A stretch of 64,000 bases of DNA from contig NZ_WJFD01000001.1 in assembly GCF_009647655.1 (NCBI RefSeq), forward strand, positions 1,426,001 through 1,490,000, given 5' to 3'. Position 1 is the stretch's first letter. Every line of letters begins with the position of its first letter. The notes below the pieces were generated by a model that made no database searches, was not told the DNA's origin, and saw only the letters and a list, made by a program, of their open reading frames with translations. The position numbers and the translations under genes were made by a program. Positions 24,701 through 34,431 of the stretch are shown here, piece by piece. The stretch is from Chitinophaga sp. SYP-B3965. GTDB taxonomy: Bacteria; Bacteroidota; Bacteroidia; Chitinophagales; Chitinophagaceae.

Positions 24701-27700
24701 CTCACCAACTCAAACTATGTGAGAGTCGCTTCAATATCCGCGAAAGAATTTATTTTCACTAACCCGGCTACTACCTCAGGCGCTTATATTCTGGGCGGTA
24801 ATACCATTGGCAAGCTGGAGTTCAAAGGTAAGGGCTACATCGGCGGAACAGGCAACACTATCGATACGTTGATCTTTTCTCCCGGTAAGGTATACAACTT
24901 CCTGGCCGGTTCCAATACTACCATTACAAAAGAATGGTTCGGTAGCGGTACCCCTTGTAACCTGACAGAGATCTCCAGCCTCACCGCTGCTCCCTTTACG
25001 GTTACCAAAGCAGGCGGCCAGGTTCTTTTTGACTATGTGAGGCTGCGTAACATTACAGCAGCAGGCATTACACCGTTCAAAGCACTGGAACACAGCGAAA
25101 ATCTCGGCGGCAATACCAACTGGGATATTGCACCATATAACGGCTCCACACCTATTCTTGGTCTTGGACCGGATTTCACACTTTGCGCGAATGAGTTCCC
25201 CCATACACTCAATACAGATGGCTTCTTCGCTTCACCGCTTGCAACCATTACATGGGGTGACGGCAGCACAGGGAAAACACTTGTAGTCAACGGGCCCGGC
25301 ACCTACAGCGTAACAGTTAGTTACCCTGATGGATGTACCCGCCCGGACAACATCGTTATCACCCGCAGCACGGTAACCGTTGATCCGGTAACCGGAACTG
25401 CAGCCGTTTGCGTAGGTAATACCACTACCCTTTCTTCCACCACACCCGGAGGTGTTTGGTCTACCAGCGATGCAGCCATTGCTACCGTGAGCGCCACAGG
25501 TGTGGTGAGCGGCGTTACAGCAGGCTCAGCTAATATTATCTATACCGTTACCAACGGCGATGGTTGCAGCAACAGCCAGCAACTTGCCGTAACAGTAAAT
25601 GCAATTCCAGTGGTACCTGCCATTACAGGTACATTGAACTTATTCCAGGGAGCTACCACTACCCTTTCGAATACTACACCTGCCGGCGTTTGGTCCAGCA
25701 GTAACACAGCTGTAGCTACTGTAGATGGCGGCGGTGTTGTAACCGGTGTAGCTGGTGGAACTGCTGACATTACTTATACGGTTACCAATGCAAGTGGATG
25801 TGTAGCATCCCAAACAGTTACCGTAACAGTAGATGCCTTCCCTCCGGCAAAACGAGTACTGAGTATTACGAAAACAGCGGATGCATCGGAACCGGTAACG
25901 GATGGCGGATTTTCAATCAACCTGCCTGCCGGTGTACTGGCCGTGGAAAATATCAATATCACTTACACCGTTAGCGGCACAGCTACTGCTCCTGGTGATT
26001 ATGCAACATTAAGCGGCACGGCAGTGATCGCCGCAGGCCAGAATGGCGTACCCCTCCCCGTTAGCATTGTAAACGATGCACAGATCGAAAGCCTGGAAAC
26101 GGTTATCGTCACCTTGTCTGCCGGTAATTCCACCAATTACACTTATACCATAGATGGTGTAGCAGGCAATGCTACCGCGCAGATCACAGATGATGATGAT
26201 GTGCCCGCTAACCGCTTCCTGAGTGTAACATCACAACTCAATGCAGATGAACCTACCAATACAGGTACTTTCACGATCGCATTACCCTCAGGTGTATTGG
26301 CGCCGGAAAATATTACGGTGACCTATGTAATGAGTGGCTCAGCTGCCAGTGGCACTGAATATCAAACACTGCCTGGAACGATCATTATTCCCGCAGGTCA
26401 AAACAGTGTAGTGATCAATGTGAATGCATTAGACGATCAGATCATAGAACAAACCAAAGACATTATATTAACGATCTCAGGGGGTACAACTGCTACTGCC
26501 GGCAACTTCTCTGCAAGTGCCACAAACGGCGCCGCTACCCTTCTGCAGGCGGATAACGATTATACAACGGCCACAAGGCTCCTTTCCGTAACCAGCAATG
26601 GTAACACGGCAGAAGCCGGTACCAATAGCAGCTTTACGATCAGCCTGCCCGCAGGTTATACCAGCTCCCTGCCTATCACTGTTACCTGCACGCTAACAGG
26701 TACGGCCACAAACGGCGCTGACTATAACGGGCCTTCTACTACCATCATCCTGCCTGCCGGTCAAACCAGCGTACCAGTTCCTTTAAGCGTTGTAGATGAC
26801 GGTTTGATAGAACTAACGGAAACAGTGATCCTCACCATCACCAATGGTGTGGCCACTCAGGGTGCCAGTACGGTATTTACACTGTCTCCAGACGCGGTAA
26901 ATGGCAGTGCTACGATCAATATTGCGGACAACGATAATACAGCCGGCAACAAAACAATAGCGGTAACAGCAACGAATGCTGCAGAACCATCCACATCCGG
27001 TTCCTTCACTTTCAGTTTACCGCCGGGTGTGTTTGCATCAGAAAATACGACGGTGAACTACACCGTGTCTGGTACTGCTACGCCGGTGACGGATTACACC
27101 ACATTATCAGGATCGGTTGTTATTCCTGCTGGTCAACACAGTGTGCAGATTGCATTGAATGTAAGAGACGAACAGGAGATAGAAAACACCGAAACGGTGA
27201 TCGTAACTGTTACAGGTGGTACCTCCACAAATTTCACTTATACACCTTCTGCCACCAACCCCGCAACGGCTAATATTGCGGACAATGACGCTACTGCTAA
27301 CAGCACTGTTGTATTGCTTACAAAAGTTTCCGATGCTATTGAAGGCGATGCGGACGGACAATACAGGATCTCATTCCCTCCTGGTGTTACCAGTTCGGAA
27401 GATGTAACGGTTAACTTTACGCCATCGGGTACTGCTACAAGCGTTGCTGATTATAGTATAACCGGGTTTGGAACCCTTAGCATCACGATCCCGGCCGGGG
27501 TCAATGCCGTATTCGTTAATGTGGATGCTTTAGCTGACGCGACAGTGGAAGGACCTGAAACAGTGATCCTGACGCTTAACAGCGCTACATCGGCATCACA
27601 TACGTTTACAATAGATCCGGCCGGAAATGGTGCGGTGGTAAATATCGTTGACATCAATGCCACCTCGCTGCCTCCCATGCAAGTGGACTACGCTGGGGCT

Positions 27701-30700
27701 ACAACTGCAACCGAGGGATTATCCAACGCTACATTCACTGTAAAACTGGACGGCGTTAGTACCTCTTCATGGCCTGTGACCGTAGCCTACAAGGTCACCG
27801 GCACAGCTACATCCGGTCTGGATTACCAAAGCTTTGGAACGGTTACCATACCACCTGGTCAGAACAGCGTACTTGTAACGCTCAATGTTATCAACGACGA
27901 GATCATTGAACCAACAGAAACGATGATCTTCACGATCCTTTCCGGTAGCTCCTACAACGGAGTTACTGCCTACCTCTTCCCGGCAGATCCGGCGAACGAC
28001 CAAATCACCCTAAACATTGACGATAACGATGCCGCTGCCCGGATATTGAGAGTGGTAAAAACAGCTGATGCAGCCGAACCGGGCACACGCGGTAGTTATA
28101 CCATAAGCCTGCCAACAGGTTACACTGCAAGTGCTAACATGACGCTCCATTACACCATGAGCGCCGGCAGCGCTACCCGTAATACGGATTATTCCATATC
28201 AATGATCACACTTCTTGCATACCAGAACAGCGTGATCATTCCGCTCAATGTGATCAACGACCAGATCATGGAGGGTACAGAAACAGCCACCCTCACGCTG
28301 GATGCGCCCAATGCTGGTACAGATGGTAACACTTTCACCTATACCCGCGATCCGGCTTCATTTACAGCCGATCTGGATATCACAGATGATGACAACACGG
28401 CGGCAAACAAAACGCTGAGTGCAGTAGCCGGCACGCCTGCAACAGAGGGCGGGGCAAACAGCAACTTCACCATCAAACTGCCAAATGGTGTTACTGCTGG
28501 CACTGATATCACCGTTAACTATACCATCAGCGGAACCGCGGTAAATGGTACAGATTATACAAATCTGACCGGAACGGCCACTATTCTTGCTGGTCAGAAC
28601 GATGTGCTGGTACCCGTAATAGTAACAAACGACCTGGCAATTGAACAGACAGAAACAGTGGTGCTCACCATTACCGGTGGTACAGCAGGTGCTGAAAACT
28701 ACACACCTGAAACCGGCAATGAAAGCGCTTCCGTGAATATTGTTGATAATGATGATATCGCAGCCAATAAGACACTGAGGATCGTGAGAACAGCGCATGC
28801 TGCAGAACCGCTTACCAACGGTGGTTTCCGCATTGAGTTGGAGGCAGGTGCCGGCATTACATCATCGGAAGATATCACCGTGAACTATACGATCGCTACC
28901 GGTGCAACTACTGCTACTAACGGAACAGATTACACTACCTTAAGCGGCAGTATAGTGCTGCCCGCAGGGAGCAACAGCGTACTGCTGCCTGTACTGGTGA
29001 AGGACGATCAGCTTATAGAATCCCTGACGGAAACAGTGACACTGACGATTACAGGCGGTACTTCTGCCAGCTATACTTTCACTCCTTCTGCCATTGCAGC
29101 TTCCCGTACCACAAGCCTGAATATCACGGATGATGACAATAACGCTGCAAACAAGGTGCTGACCCTTACAAAAACTGCTGACGCAGCAGAACCAGGCACG
29201 AACGGCAACTACCGCATCAGCCTGCCTCCAAACGTTTATTGTCAGGTTAATATCATCGCGAATTACTTCATTAATGCCAGCAGTACGGCGATAGCAAATA
29301 CGGACTATACTAACCTGGCCAGTATTGTTATTCCGGCAGGCAGTAACTATGTGGATATACCGGTAAAAGTGATCGATGATAATAGAATTGAGCAAACTGA
29401 AACGATTATACTGGCTCTTTCAGGCACATCCACAGCCGGTCTTGTTGGTGGTCCTGCCTGGTCATTACCCTCCGGGCCTGTTACGATGAATATCCTGGAT
29501 GATGATAATACACCTGCTAACCGTCATGTGAACTTGACCATGGGCTATGAAGGTACCGAGGGCGGTGCCGGACAACTTGGTCGCATAAGGTTCAATTTCA
29601 GTTTACCACTGGGAATTGCGCCTTCAGAAACCATCACAATTAATTACACCTTAAGTGGTACTGCCGCATTGAGCGCGGACTTTAACGGCTACCCAACGGC
29701 AGCGCAATTTAGTGGAACGGCTCAACTTTCCTCAACAGGTACAGGAGGCACGTCCAGCGTAGGTGCTGTGGTAGATGATAATATCATAGAAGGCACAGAA
29801 GACGTGGTAGTTACGATCAACAGCGTCACTTCTCCCAACTTCACTTATACCTTTGGTCCTGCTGCTACTGCCCGGATATTTGATAATGATAATGCTCCGG
29901 CCAACCTTGAGCTTTCTGTTACCAAAACCGCTGATGCAGTTGAATCCGGCGCTGTTGGTAAATTCACCATCAGCCTGCCCGGCACAACAACAACATCCAC
30001 AGAGGCTATCACGGTGAATTATACAATAGCCGGTACCGCTACCAATGGTACTGACTATACTAACTTAACCGGTACGGTAGTGATCCCTGCCAATACCCAT
30101 AGTGTAGATGTAGATGTAACCGCAGCCGCCGATCAGATCCTGGAAGGTCTTGAAACAGTGACCCTGACAATAACAGGCGGTCAATCTACCAGCTTCACCT
30201 TCACACCAGCCGCAGCAAACAGCGCAACAGTGGATATCACAGATGCAGACAACACACCTGCAAACCTGACCCTCAGCATCAGCAAAGTAAGCGATGCTGC
30301 AGAGCGCTCCACGCCTGGCTTTGTGAAATTCTCACTGCCCGCAAATATTGTTGCTGCACAGGATATCACAGTGAACTATACCGTGGCCGGCACAGCAACA
30401 CCAGATGCAGATTACGCTGCACTCTCCGGTACTGCCATCATCAAAGCTGGCGATGACGGTGTAACAATACCTGTTCCCGTAATAGACGATCAGATAATAG
30501 AACCACTGGAAACAGTGATCATCACCCTCACCGGTGGTAACGGCGCAGGTCTTGTATATACAGGCGCCGGCGATGTAACCGTGAACATTGCTGATGATGA
30601 CAACACACCAGACAACCTGGTGCTGAAAGTGATCAAAGACGCAGATGCAACAGAGCAAGGCACACCTGGTAATTTCATCGTTTCATTGCCTGATGGCGTA

Positions 30701-33373
30701 ACATCCACAGAAGATATCACGGTGAACTATATCATAAGTGGTACCGCCACCACTACTGATGACTATAATGATCTCATCGGATCTGTTGTTATCACTGCCG
30801 GAACCAGCTCTGCAAACGTACCTGTTACCGCTGTCAACGACCTCGTGATCGAAGGCACTGAAACCGTTATACTGGAAGTTACAGGTGGTTCCCAAACCGG
30901 CGGCGTAACCTTCGTTCCCGGCCCGGATAAAACAGCTTCCCTGGATATAATAGACGATGATCAGGACCCGGTTAACATGGTACTGAATATCGCTCAGGAC
31001 TTAGACGGTGCAGAACCAGGTACTAATGGCAGATTTATTATCAGCCTGCCTTTCGGCGTAACTTCTTCAGAAGATATCACTGTGAGTTATACCGTGAACG
31101 GTACTGCTACACCAGGTTCCGATTATACTGCCCTCACCGGCACTATCATCATTCCTGCAAATAATAACAGTATACAATTACCAGTAGCTGTACAGAACGA
31201 CGATATCATAGAACCAACAGAAACAGTAATAGCAACCCTTGCAGGTGGTAGCAGTACAAACCTCACATTCACCGGCACAACCAGCGCAACGGTTAACATC
31301 ACAGACGATGAAAGCACCATACCCGCCAACCTCGAACTGACTGTTACCAAAGGCAGCGATGCAACAGAAGGCGGTACAGATGGCAGCTTTGTGATCAGCC
31401 TCGCGGGAACTGTACGTGCTGCAAATGATATCACCGTGAACTACACCATCGGCGGTACAGCTACACAAGGTTCAGATTACACTGTCCTCAGTGGTACTGC
31501 GGTGATCCGTGCAGGTGATGCCAGTGTAACCGTTCCTGTTACCGCACAGGATGATGATATACTGGAAGTATCAGAAACCGTTATACTCACGCTCAACGGT
31601 GGCACCGGCGCCGGCATCACGTATACCGGTACAGGCAATGCCACGGTGAATATTACAGATAATGAGAACACACCGGCTAACCTGGTACTGAATGTAGCAG
31701 CTAATGGCGATGTATCAGAAGCAGCTGCAGGCGCAGGTTTTATCATCAGCCTGCCGAACAACATCAAAACGGCCACTGATCTTACTGTTAACTATACGAT
31801 AGCAGGTACCGCCATCAATGGTACAGACTACGCCTTACTGAACGGTACTGCAGTAATACTTGCAGGTAATAACAGTGTTGCCATTCAGATATCCGGTATC
31901 GATGATCAGATAATAGAAGGTAATGAAACCATTGAGCTGACCATCACCAATGGCTCCGCTACAGGCATCGTTCTCACACCGGGTGCCAATAGCACAGCTT
32001 CAATAGATCTGATAGATGACGATAATAACCTGGATATTGTGGTAAGCGCAACACCATCTGTCACTGAACCATCCACTGCTGGTAAATTCACCATCAGCCT
32101 GGCCGGTGGCAAGGCACCAGCCAAAGATGTTACCGTAACCTATACGATCACAGGTACCGCCACTTCAGGCACAGATTACACCGCACTCAGCAGCAGCGCA
32201 GTGATCCCTGCTGGCAGCACCAGTGTAGATGTTGACTTAACTGTACTGGAAGATGAACTGATAGAGCCAACAGAAACCGTGATCATGACCATCAACGGCG
32301 GCTCCTCTACTGGTCTCACTTATACAGTTGGCGCTCAGAATACCGCTACTATAAATATTACAGACAATGACGCCACTGGTAACCTGGTACTGGAAGTAAC
32401 GGCCAGCCAACCCAATGCTACAGAGCCAGCTACGCACGGTGAATTCACCATCAGCATAGCAAATGGCAAACGCACGGCTGAACCGCTTACTATTCAATAC
32501 ACCATAAGCGGAACGGCTGTTGCCGGCACAGACTATCAGGCCATTAACACCATTACCATACCAGCCGGAGAAAACAGTATAACTGTTCCGGTACAGGTAA
32601 CAGATGACATGTTGATAGAAGATCCGGAAACAGTGATATTGAACATCTCAGGCGGTCAGTCCACCAGCTTCAATTACACAGCAGGTGCGGCCAATCAGGC
32701 AACAGTAACCATCACCAGTGAGGATATTCCTGCGGGAGACCTCACCATCACCAAAGAACTGGTTGCACCTGCAGCAGGCCCTTACCGCCTCGGACAGGAG
32801 ATCACTTACAGGATCACTGTAAGCAATATCGGAAACGGCCTCGCCAGCGGTGTTGTGGTAACCGATACACTGGCCATGCAACTGGGTCTGCCTTCAGGCA
32901 CTACTCCGGAAAGAGGCACGGTGAATATAACTGCCAACAGGCTCGTGATCTGGACCATTGGTGATGTAACACCAGGCGCAACCGTTCAACTGGAAATACG
33001 CTGCAGGATCACCGAAGGTGGTGAACTCGTTGTTGGTTCTGAAGTAGGCTCTGGCTCACTCGATCCGGACATGACGAATAACAAGGCCTTCCTGAGATTA
33101 CAGATCGAAGGTCAGGACCTGAACTTTCCCAATGTATTCACCCCTAACGGTGATGGTAAGAACGAGAAGTTTGTTATCGGCGGTATTGAAAAATACCCGG
33201 GCGCAAAACTGCAGGTGTTCAACCGCTGGGGTGGCCAGGTATACCGGTCCAACGACTACCGTAACGACTGGAACGGTTCTGGTCTGAATGAAGGCACTTA
33301 TTTCTATATCCTGGAAGTGAATAAACCGGATGGTATTAAATCTTATAAAGGATGGGTATTAATCGTGCGGTAA
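21701..33373 (+). CDS. Giant Calx-beta repeat protein with type IX type-B sorting domain
   Basis: A 3890-residue secreted protein. After a signal peptide (cut near 'RLYA') come three modules of about 380 residues, each opening with 'YWVGGxGDW...HW' and closing with 'NTGFNI'/'NTNWDI' (residues about 22-1150). Next come a PKD/Ig-like stretch and two BIG2-like domains (about 1225-1380), then 19 Calx-beta repeats of about 120 residues (about 1382-3677), each with 'YTxSGTAxxxxDY' and an acidic 'DDDN' end likely to bind calcium. A DUF11 domain (about 3680-3800) and a CHU_C domain ('FPNVFTPNGDGKNEKF', about 3806-3890) end the protein. It is probably a calcium-stiffened surface adhesin or motility fibre. 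The next two genes encode its likely secretion partners. Confidence 0.93.
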   Translation: MKKLILLSILLLFVSRLYAADYYWVGGTGNWSETTHWASVSGGTPNKSIVPGANDDVYFDGNSGLAAGMTVTLPTGAHAYCRNMSWAGVTTAAIFRNNVTTFQLQVSGNVELSSTVRYAMSSLNFVGTSNATYKTNGAVRLGVGYYNPITINKGTGSLTILDGINENTAVSNIVLYTGLLNMSGQTHTIGSLSAGGATVRSVNISNANITCLTAWDTRGSNLTLTATASTITADMFYSTGLTFDKVFANRDNPDMDINNNTFNELTLASLVSQIGTQRIGANNIIGRLEFKSGGRIAGAGNVIGQLILAPGKGYIFHGNNTINTSMLANTADCDALGELRGADANARLTFGAGATADIRNVLITSLTAAGSIAPITVVGVDGGSNTGFNITPRTGGNTTLFWVGGAGDWDDRAHWSTSSGGTGGACVPFSTDNVVFDANSGFTNASKTVSVTNTARCHDMTWTNVTNAPILNIGGYTMEIWGSLELDPTMTFTGTNTPTIRGIYLLKGTEASTFTSKGCNLGAPLINVDKTGPIGGLTITDNLTFPACSLRVANGKLLMPGRTVNIAEIRSQTNTVRTIDFSNTTITVNDWLMDSRNATSVNNGAGSFITAKVWFSVNGFTYPKVYSDATLNSVNITGTTIGELVFTNTSPTTAVIALNGNGGNTIGTMDVRCGRVVFQGTNTINNLLLAPSRTYYFKGTQTITGLFRFNSPDCNGLGELRDLDGTPAILSFGASSTRDFNNVYLLNITATGSGVPISVSGADAGGNTGFNITPSAAGPRYWVGGSGDWNESLHWSNTPNGTGGACVPTVANDVYFDASSFTSGSSTVSISNGNAYCRNMDWTGATFAPVFNKASNSLTLEVWGNLTLNNTVAINAQLYFVGTTNSTFTSNGNTSGNLDMFLGKSTGYSLRFTDNFSNPQTRIDIRNGGLDLSDRTIALDAISDGNQNGFTTINITNATLNIAAWEYQGANKSLQSAGSIINTAGYFAADDAAYNIVNTGLTNSNYVRVASISAKEFIFTNPATTSGAYILGGNTIGKLEFKGKGYIGGTGNTIDTLIFSPGKVYNFLAGSNTTITKEWFGSGTPCNLTEISSLTAAPFTVTKAGGQVLFDYVRLRNITAAGITPFKALEHSENLGGNTNWDIAPYNGSTPILGLGPDFTLCANEFPHTLNTDGFFASPLATITWGDGSTGKTLVVNGPGTYSVTVSYPDGCTRPDNIVITRSTVTVDPVTGTAAVCVGNTTTLSSTTPGGVWSTSDAAIATVSATGVVSGVTAGSANIIYTVTNGDGCSNSQQLAVTVNAIPVVPAITGTLNLFQGATTTLSNTTPAGVWSSSNTAVATVDGGGVVTGVAGGTADITYTVTNASGCVASQTVTVTVDAFPPAKRVLSITKTADASEPVTDGGFSINLPAGVLAVENINITYTVSGTATAPGDYATLSGTAVIAAGQNGVPLPVSIVNDAQIESLETVIVTLSAGNSTNYTYTIDGVAGNATAQITDDDDVPANRFLSVTSQLNADEPTNTGTFTIALPSGVLAPENITVTYVMSGSAASGTEYQTLPGTIIIPAGQNSVVINVNALDDQIIEQTKDIILTISGGTTATAGNFSASATNGAATLLQADNDYTTATRLLSVTSNGNTAEAGTNSSFTISLPAGYTSSLPITVTCTLTGTATNGADYNGPSTTIILPAGQTSVPVPLSVVDDGLIELTETVILTITNGVATQGASTVFTLSPDAVNGSATINIADNDNTAGNKTIAVTATNAAEPSTSGSFTFSLPPGVFASENTTVNYTVSGTATPVTDYTTLSGSVVIPAGQHSVQIALNVRDEQEIENTETVIVTVTGGTSTNFTYTPSATNPATANIADNDATANSTVVLLTKVSDAIEGDADGQYRISFPPGVTSSEDVTVNFTPSGTATSVADYSITGFGTLSITIPAGVNAVFVNVDALADATVEGPETVILTLNSATSASHTFTIDPAGNGAVVNIVDINATSLPPMQVDYAGATTATEGLSNATFTVKLDGVSTSSWPVTVAYKVTGTATSGLDYQSFGTVTIPPGQNSVLVTLNVINDEIIEPTETMIFTILSGSSYNGVTAYLFPADPANDQITLNIDDNDAAARILRVVKTADAAEPGTRGSYTISLPTGYTASANMTLHYTMSAGSATRNTDYSISMITLLAYQNSVIIPLNVINDQIMEGTETATLTLDAPNAGTDGNTFTYTRDPASFTADLDITDDDNTAANKTLSAVAGTPATEGGANSNFTIKLPNGVTAGTDITVNYTISGTAVNGTDYTNLTGTATILAGQNDVLVPVIVTNDLAIEQTETVVLTITGGTAGAENYTPETGNESASVNIVDNDDIAANKTLRIVRTAHAAEPLTNGGFRIELEAGAGITSSEDITVNYTIATGATTATNGTDYTTLSGSIVLPAGSNSVLLPVLVKDDQLIESLTETVTLTITGGTSASYTFTPSAIAASRTTSLNITDDDNNAANKVLTLTKTADAAEPGTNGNYRISLPPNVYCQVNIIANYFINASSTAIANTDYTNLASIVIPAGSNYVDIPVKVIDDNRIEQTETIILALSGTSTAGLVGGPAWSLPSGPVTMNILDDDNTPANRHVNLTMGYEGTEGGAGQLGRIRFNFSLPLGIAPSETITINYTLSGTAALSADFNGYPTAAQFSGTAQLSSTGTGGTSSVGAVVDDNIIEGTEDVVVTINSVTSPNFTYTFGPAATARIFDNDNAPANLELSVTKTADAVESGAVGKFTISLPGTTTTSTEAITVNYTIAGTATNGTDYTNLTGTVVIPANTHSVDVDVTAAADQILEGLETVTLTITGGQSTSFTFTPAAANSATVDITDADNTPANLTLSISKVSDAAERSTPGFVKFSLPANIVAAQDITVNYTVAGTATPDADYAALSGTAIIKAGDDGVTIPVPVIDDQIIEPLETVIITLTGGNGAGLVYTGAGDVTVNIADDDNTPDNLVLKVIKDADATEQGTPGNFIVSLPDGVTSTEDITVNYIISGTATTTDDYNDLIGSVVITAGTSSANVPVTAVNDLVIEGTETVILEVTGGSQTGGVTFVPGPDKTASLDIIDDDQDPVNMVLNIAQDLDGAEPGTNGRFIISLPFGVTSSEDITVSYTVNGTATPGSDYTALTGTIIIPANNNSIQLPVAVQNDDIIEPTETVIATLAGGSSTNLTFTGTTSATVNITDDESTIPANLELTVTKGSDATEGGTDGSFVISLAGTVRAANDITVNYTIGGTATQGSDYTVLSGTAVIRAGDASVTVPVTAQDDDILEVSETVILTLNGGTGAGITYTGTGNATVNITDNENTPANLVLNVAANGDVSEAAAGAGFIISLPNNIKTATDLTVNYTIAGTAINGTDYALLNGTAVILAGNNSVAIQISGIDDQIIEGNETIELTITNGSATGIVLTPGANSTASIDLIDDDNNLDIVVSATPSVTEPSTAGKFTISLAGGKAPAKDVTVTYTITGTATSGTDYTALSSSAVIPAGSTSVDVDLTVLEDELIEPTETVIMTINGGSSTGLTYTVGAQNTATINITDNDATGNLVLEVTASQPNATEPATHGEFTISIANGKRTAEPLTIQYTISGTAVAGTDYQAINTITIPAGENSITVPVQVTDDMLIEDPETVILNISGGQSTSFNYTAGAANQATVTITSEDIPAGDLTITKELVAPAAGPYRLGQEITYRITVSNIGNGLASGVVVTDTLAMQLGLPSGTTPERGTVNITANRLVIWTIGDVTPGATVQLEIRCRITEGGELVVGSEVGSGSLDPDMTNNKAFLRLQIEGQDLNFPNVFTPNGDGKNEKFVIGGIEKYPGAKLQVFNRWGGQVYRSNDYRNDWNGSGLNEGTYFYILEVNKPDGIKSYKGWVLIVR
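21764..25140 (+). repeat. Three N-terminal modules of about 380 residues in the giant protein
   Basis: Modules begin near 21764, 22901 and 24035 at the motif 'WVGG-G-W...HW' and end at the 'GGNTGFNI' type motif. They differ at most positions, so the duplication is old. Confidence 0.75.
25845..32730 (+). repeat. Nineteen tandem Calx-beta domains
   Basis: Counted by the recurring start 'LxVxKTADAAEPxTxGxFxISLP' and the acidic linker 'DDDNTPAN'. The mean unit is about 362 bases. Repeats 12-18 are most alike; repeats 5, 6 and 11 are the most divergent. Confidence 0.8.
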
Positions 33374-33411
33374 TGATAACAAAATGCTCTGCTGATCTTA
33401 AAAATAAAAAG

Positions 33412-34413
33412 ATGCAAACAATACTCAAGGCAGCGATAACGGCTTTGCTCCTCATTCCGGGAGCCTGCGCAGTAGCGCAGCAGAACATACAGTTCAGTCA
33501 GTATGTTTTCAACGGGCTCAGTGTTAACCCTGCTTATGCGGGTTACAAGGAAGACCTCTACCTGAATGCAACATACCGTCATCAATGGGCAGGTTTCCCC
33601 GGTGCACCACGCACCGGGAGCATATCCCTGGATGGTGTAACACCCGCCAGCGAAGGCAGGGTTGGCCTGGGCGGACAGGTATTGTTCGATAAACTCGGAC
33701 CGCAGGAATCACTGGCATTTTACGGTTCCTATTCCTACCGTATTCCACTTGATGCGGAAAACACACGCCGCATCTGCTTTGGTATCGGTGCGGGTGTAAC
33801 CCAGTATTCCATTGATGGTTCCGCATTACAGTACATGGATAATGATGACCAGGCAATACCTACGGGTAAAACCAGCACCTGGGTACCCGATGCACGTTTC
33901 GGCATCTATTATTATACTTCGAAATTCTATGCAGGCGTTGCTGTAATGGACCTGTTCTCCCTTTATTCAGACGCATCGCGATATAACTGGAAAGGGAATA
34001 ACTACTCCACCATCCGCAAAACGCAGCACATGTATCTTACCGCAGGCACTGTGTTTCAACTTGGTGAAGGTCTTCAGCTGAAGCCCTCCTTCCTGCTGAA
34101 AGAGGATTTCAAAGGGCCTACTAACCTGGATCTGAATGCCTTTCTGTTGATCGGTGAAAAGCTGTGGATAGGCGGTTCCTACCGCACTAACGTGAACATC
34201 TGGAAAAAGACCGGATTACAACGTGACCTGGAGGAACAGAACGCAGCCAGTGCCATGGTGGAGTTCTATGCCACACCTCAATTGCGCATCGGTTATTCCT
34301 ATGATCTGAACGTTAACAGAATGGCTGGTTATCAGGGTGGTTCACATGAAATGTCCATCGGCTATCTGATCCCTTCCAAAAAATTCACGTTACAGAATCC
34401 ACGGTATTTTTAA
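33412..34413 (+). CDS. PorP/SprF family type IX secretion membrane protein
   Basis: A 333-residue outer-membrane beta-barrel protein. ATG 33412 gives a clean signal peptide ('MQTILKAAITALLLIPGACAVAQ'); earlier in-frame ATGs overlap the end of the giant gene and would bury it. The family signature 'QFSQYVFNGLSVNPAYAG' follows directly, and 'YRHQWAGFPGAPRTGSIS' is also typical. In Flavobacterium, SprF is needed for surface delivery of the type-B protein SprB encoded beside it. By that precedent this one serves the giant protein 38 bases upstream. Confidence 0.92.
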   Translation: MQTILKAAITALLLIPGACAVAQQNIQFSQYVFNGLSVNPAYAGYKEDLYLNATYRHQWAGFPGAPRTGSISLDGVTPASEGRVGLGGQVLFDKLGPQESLAFYGSYSYRIPLDAENTRRICFGIGAGVTQYSIDGSALQYMDNDDQAIPTGKTSTWVPDARFGIYYYTSKFYAGVAVMDLFSLYSDASRYNWKGNNYSTIRKTQHMYLTAGTVFQLGEGLQLKPSFLLKEDFKGPTNLDLNAFLLIGEKLWIGGSYRTNVNIWKKTGLQRDLEEQNAASAMVEFYATPQLRIGYSYDLNVNRMAGYQGGSHEMSIGYLIPSKKFTLQNPRYF

Positions 34414-34431
34414 ACCTATTACTTACGAAGT

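Noticed and set aside
28358..29395. Cysteine-rich minus-strand frames inside the giant gene
   Set aside because: They arise from the repeated Thr/Gly/Ala codons of the Calx-beta domains read backwards.
25845..32730. Regular repeat spacing that could suggest a CRISPR array
   Set aside because: The units are about 362 bases, diverged, and fully coding as Calx-beta domains.
33352..33411. Upstream start of the PorP/SprF gene
   Set aside because: It overlaps the end of the giant gene and precedes the true signal peptide at 33412.
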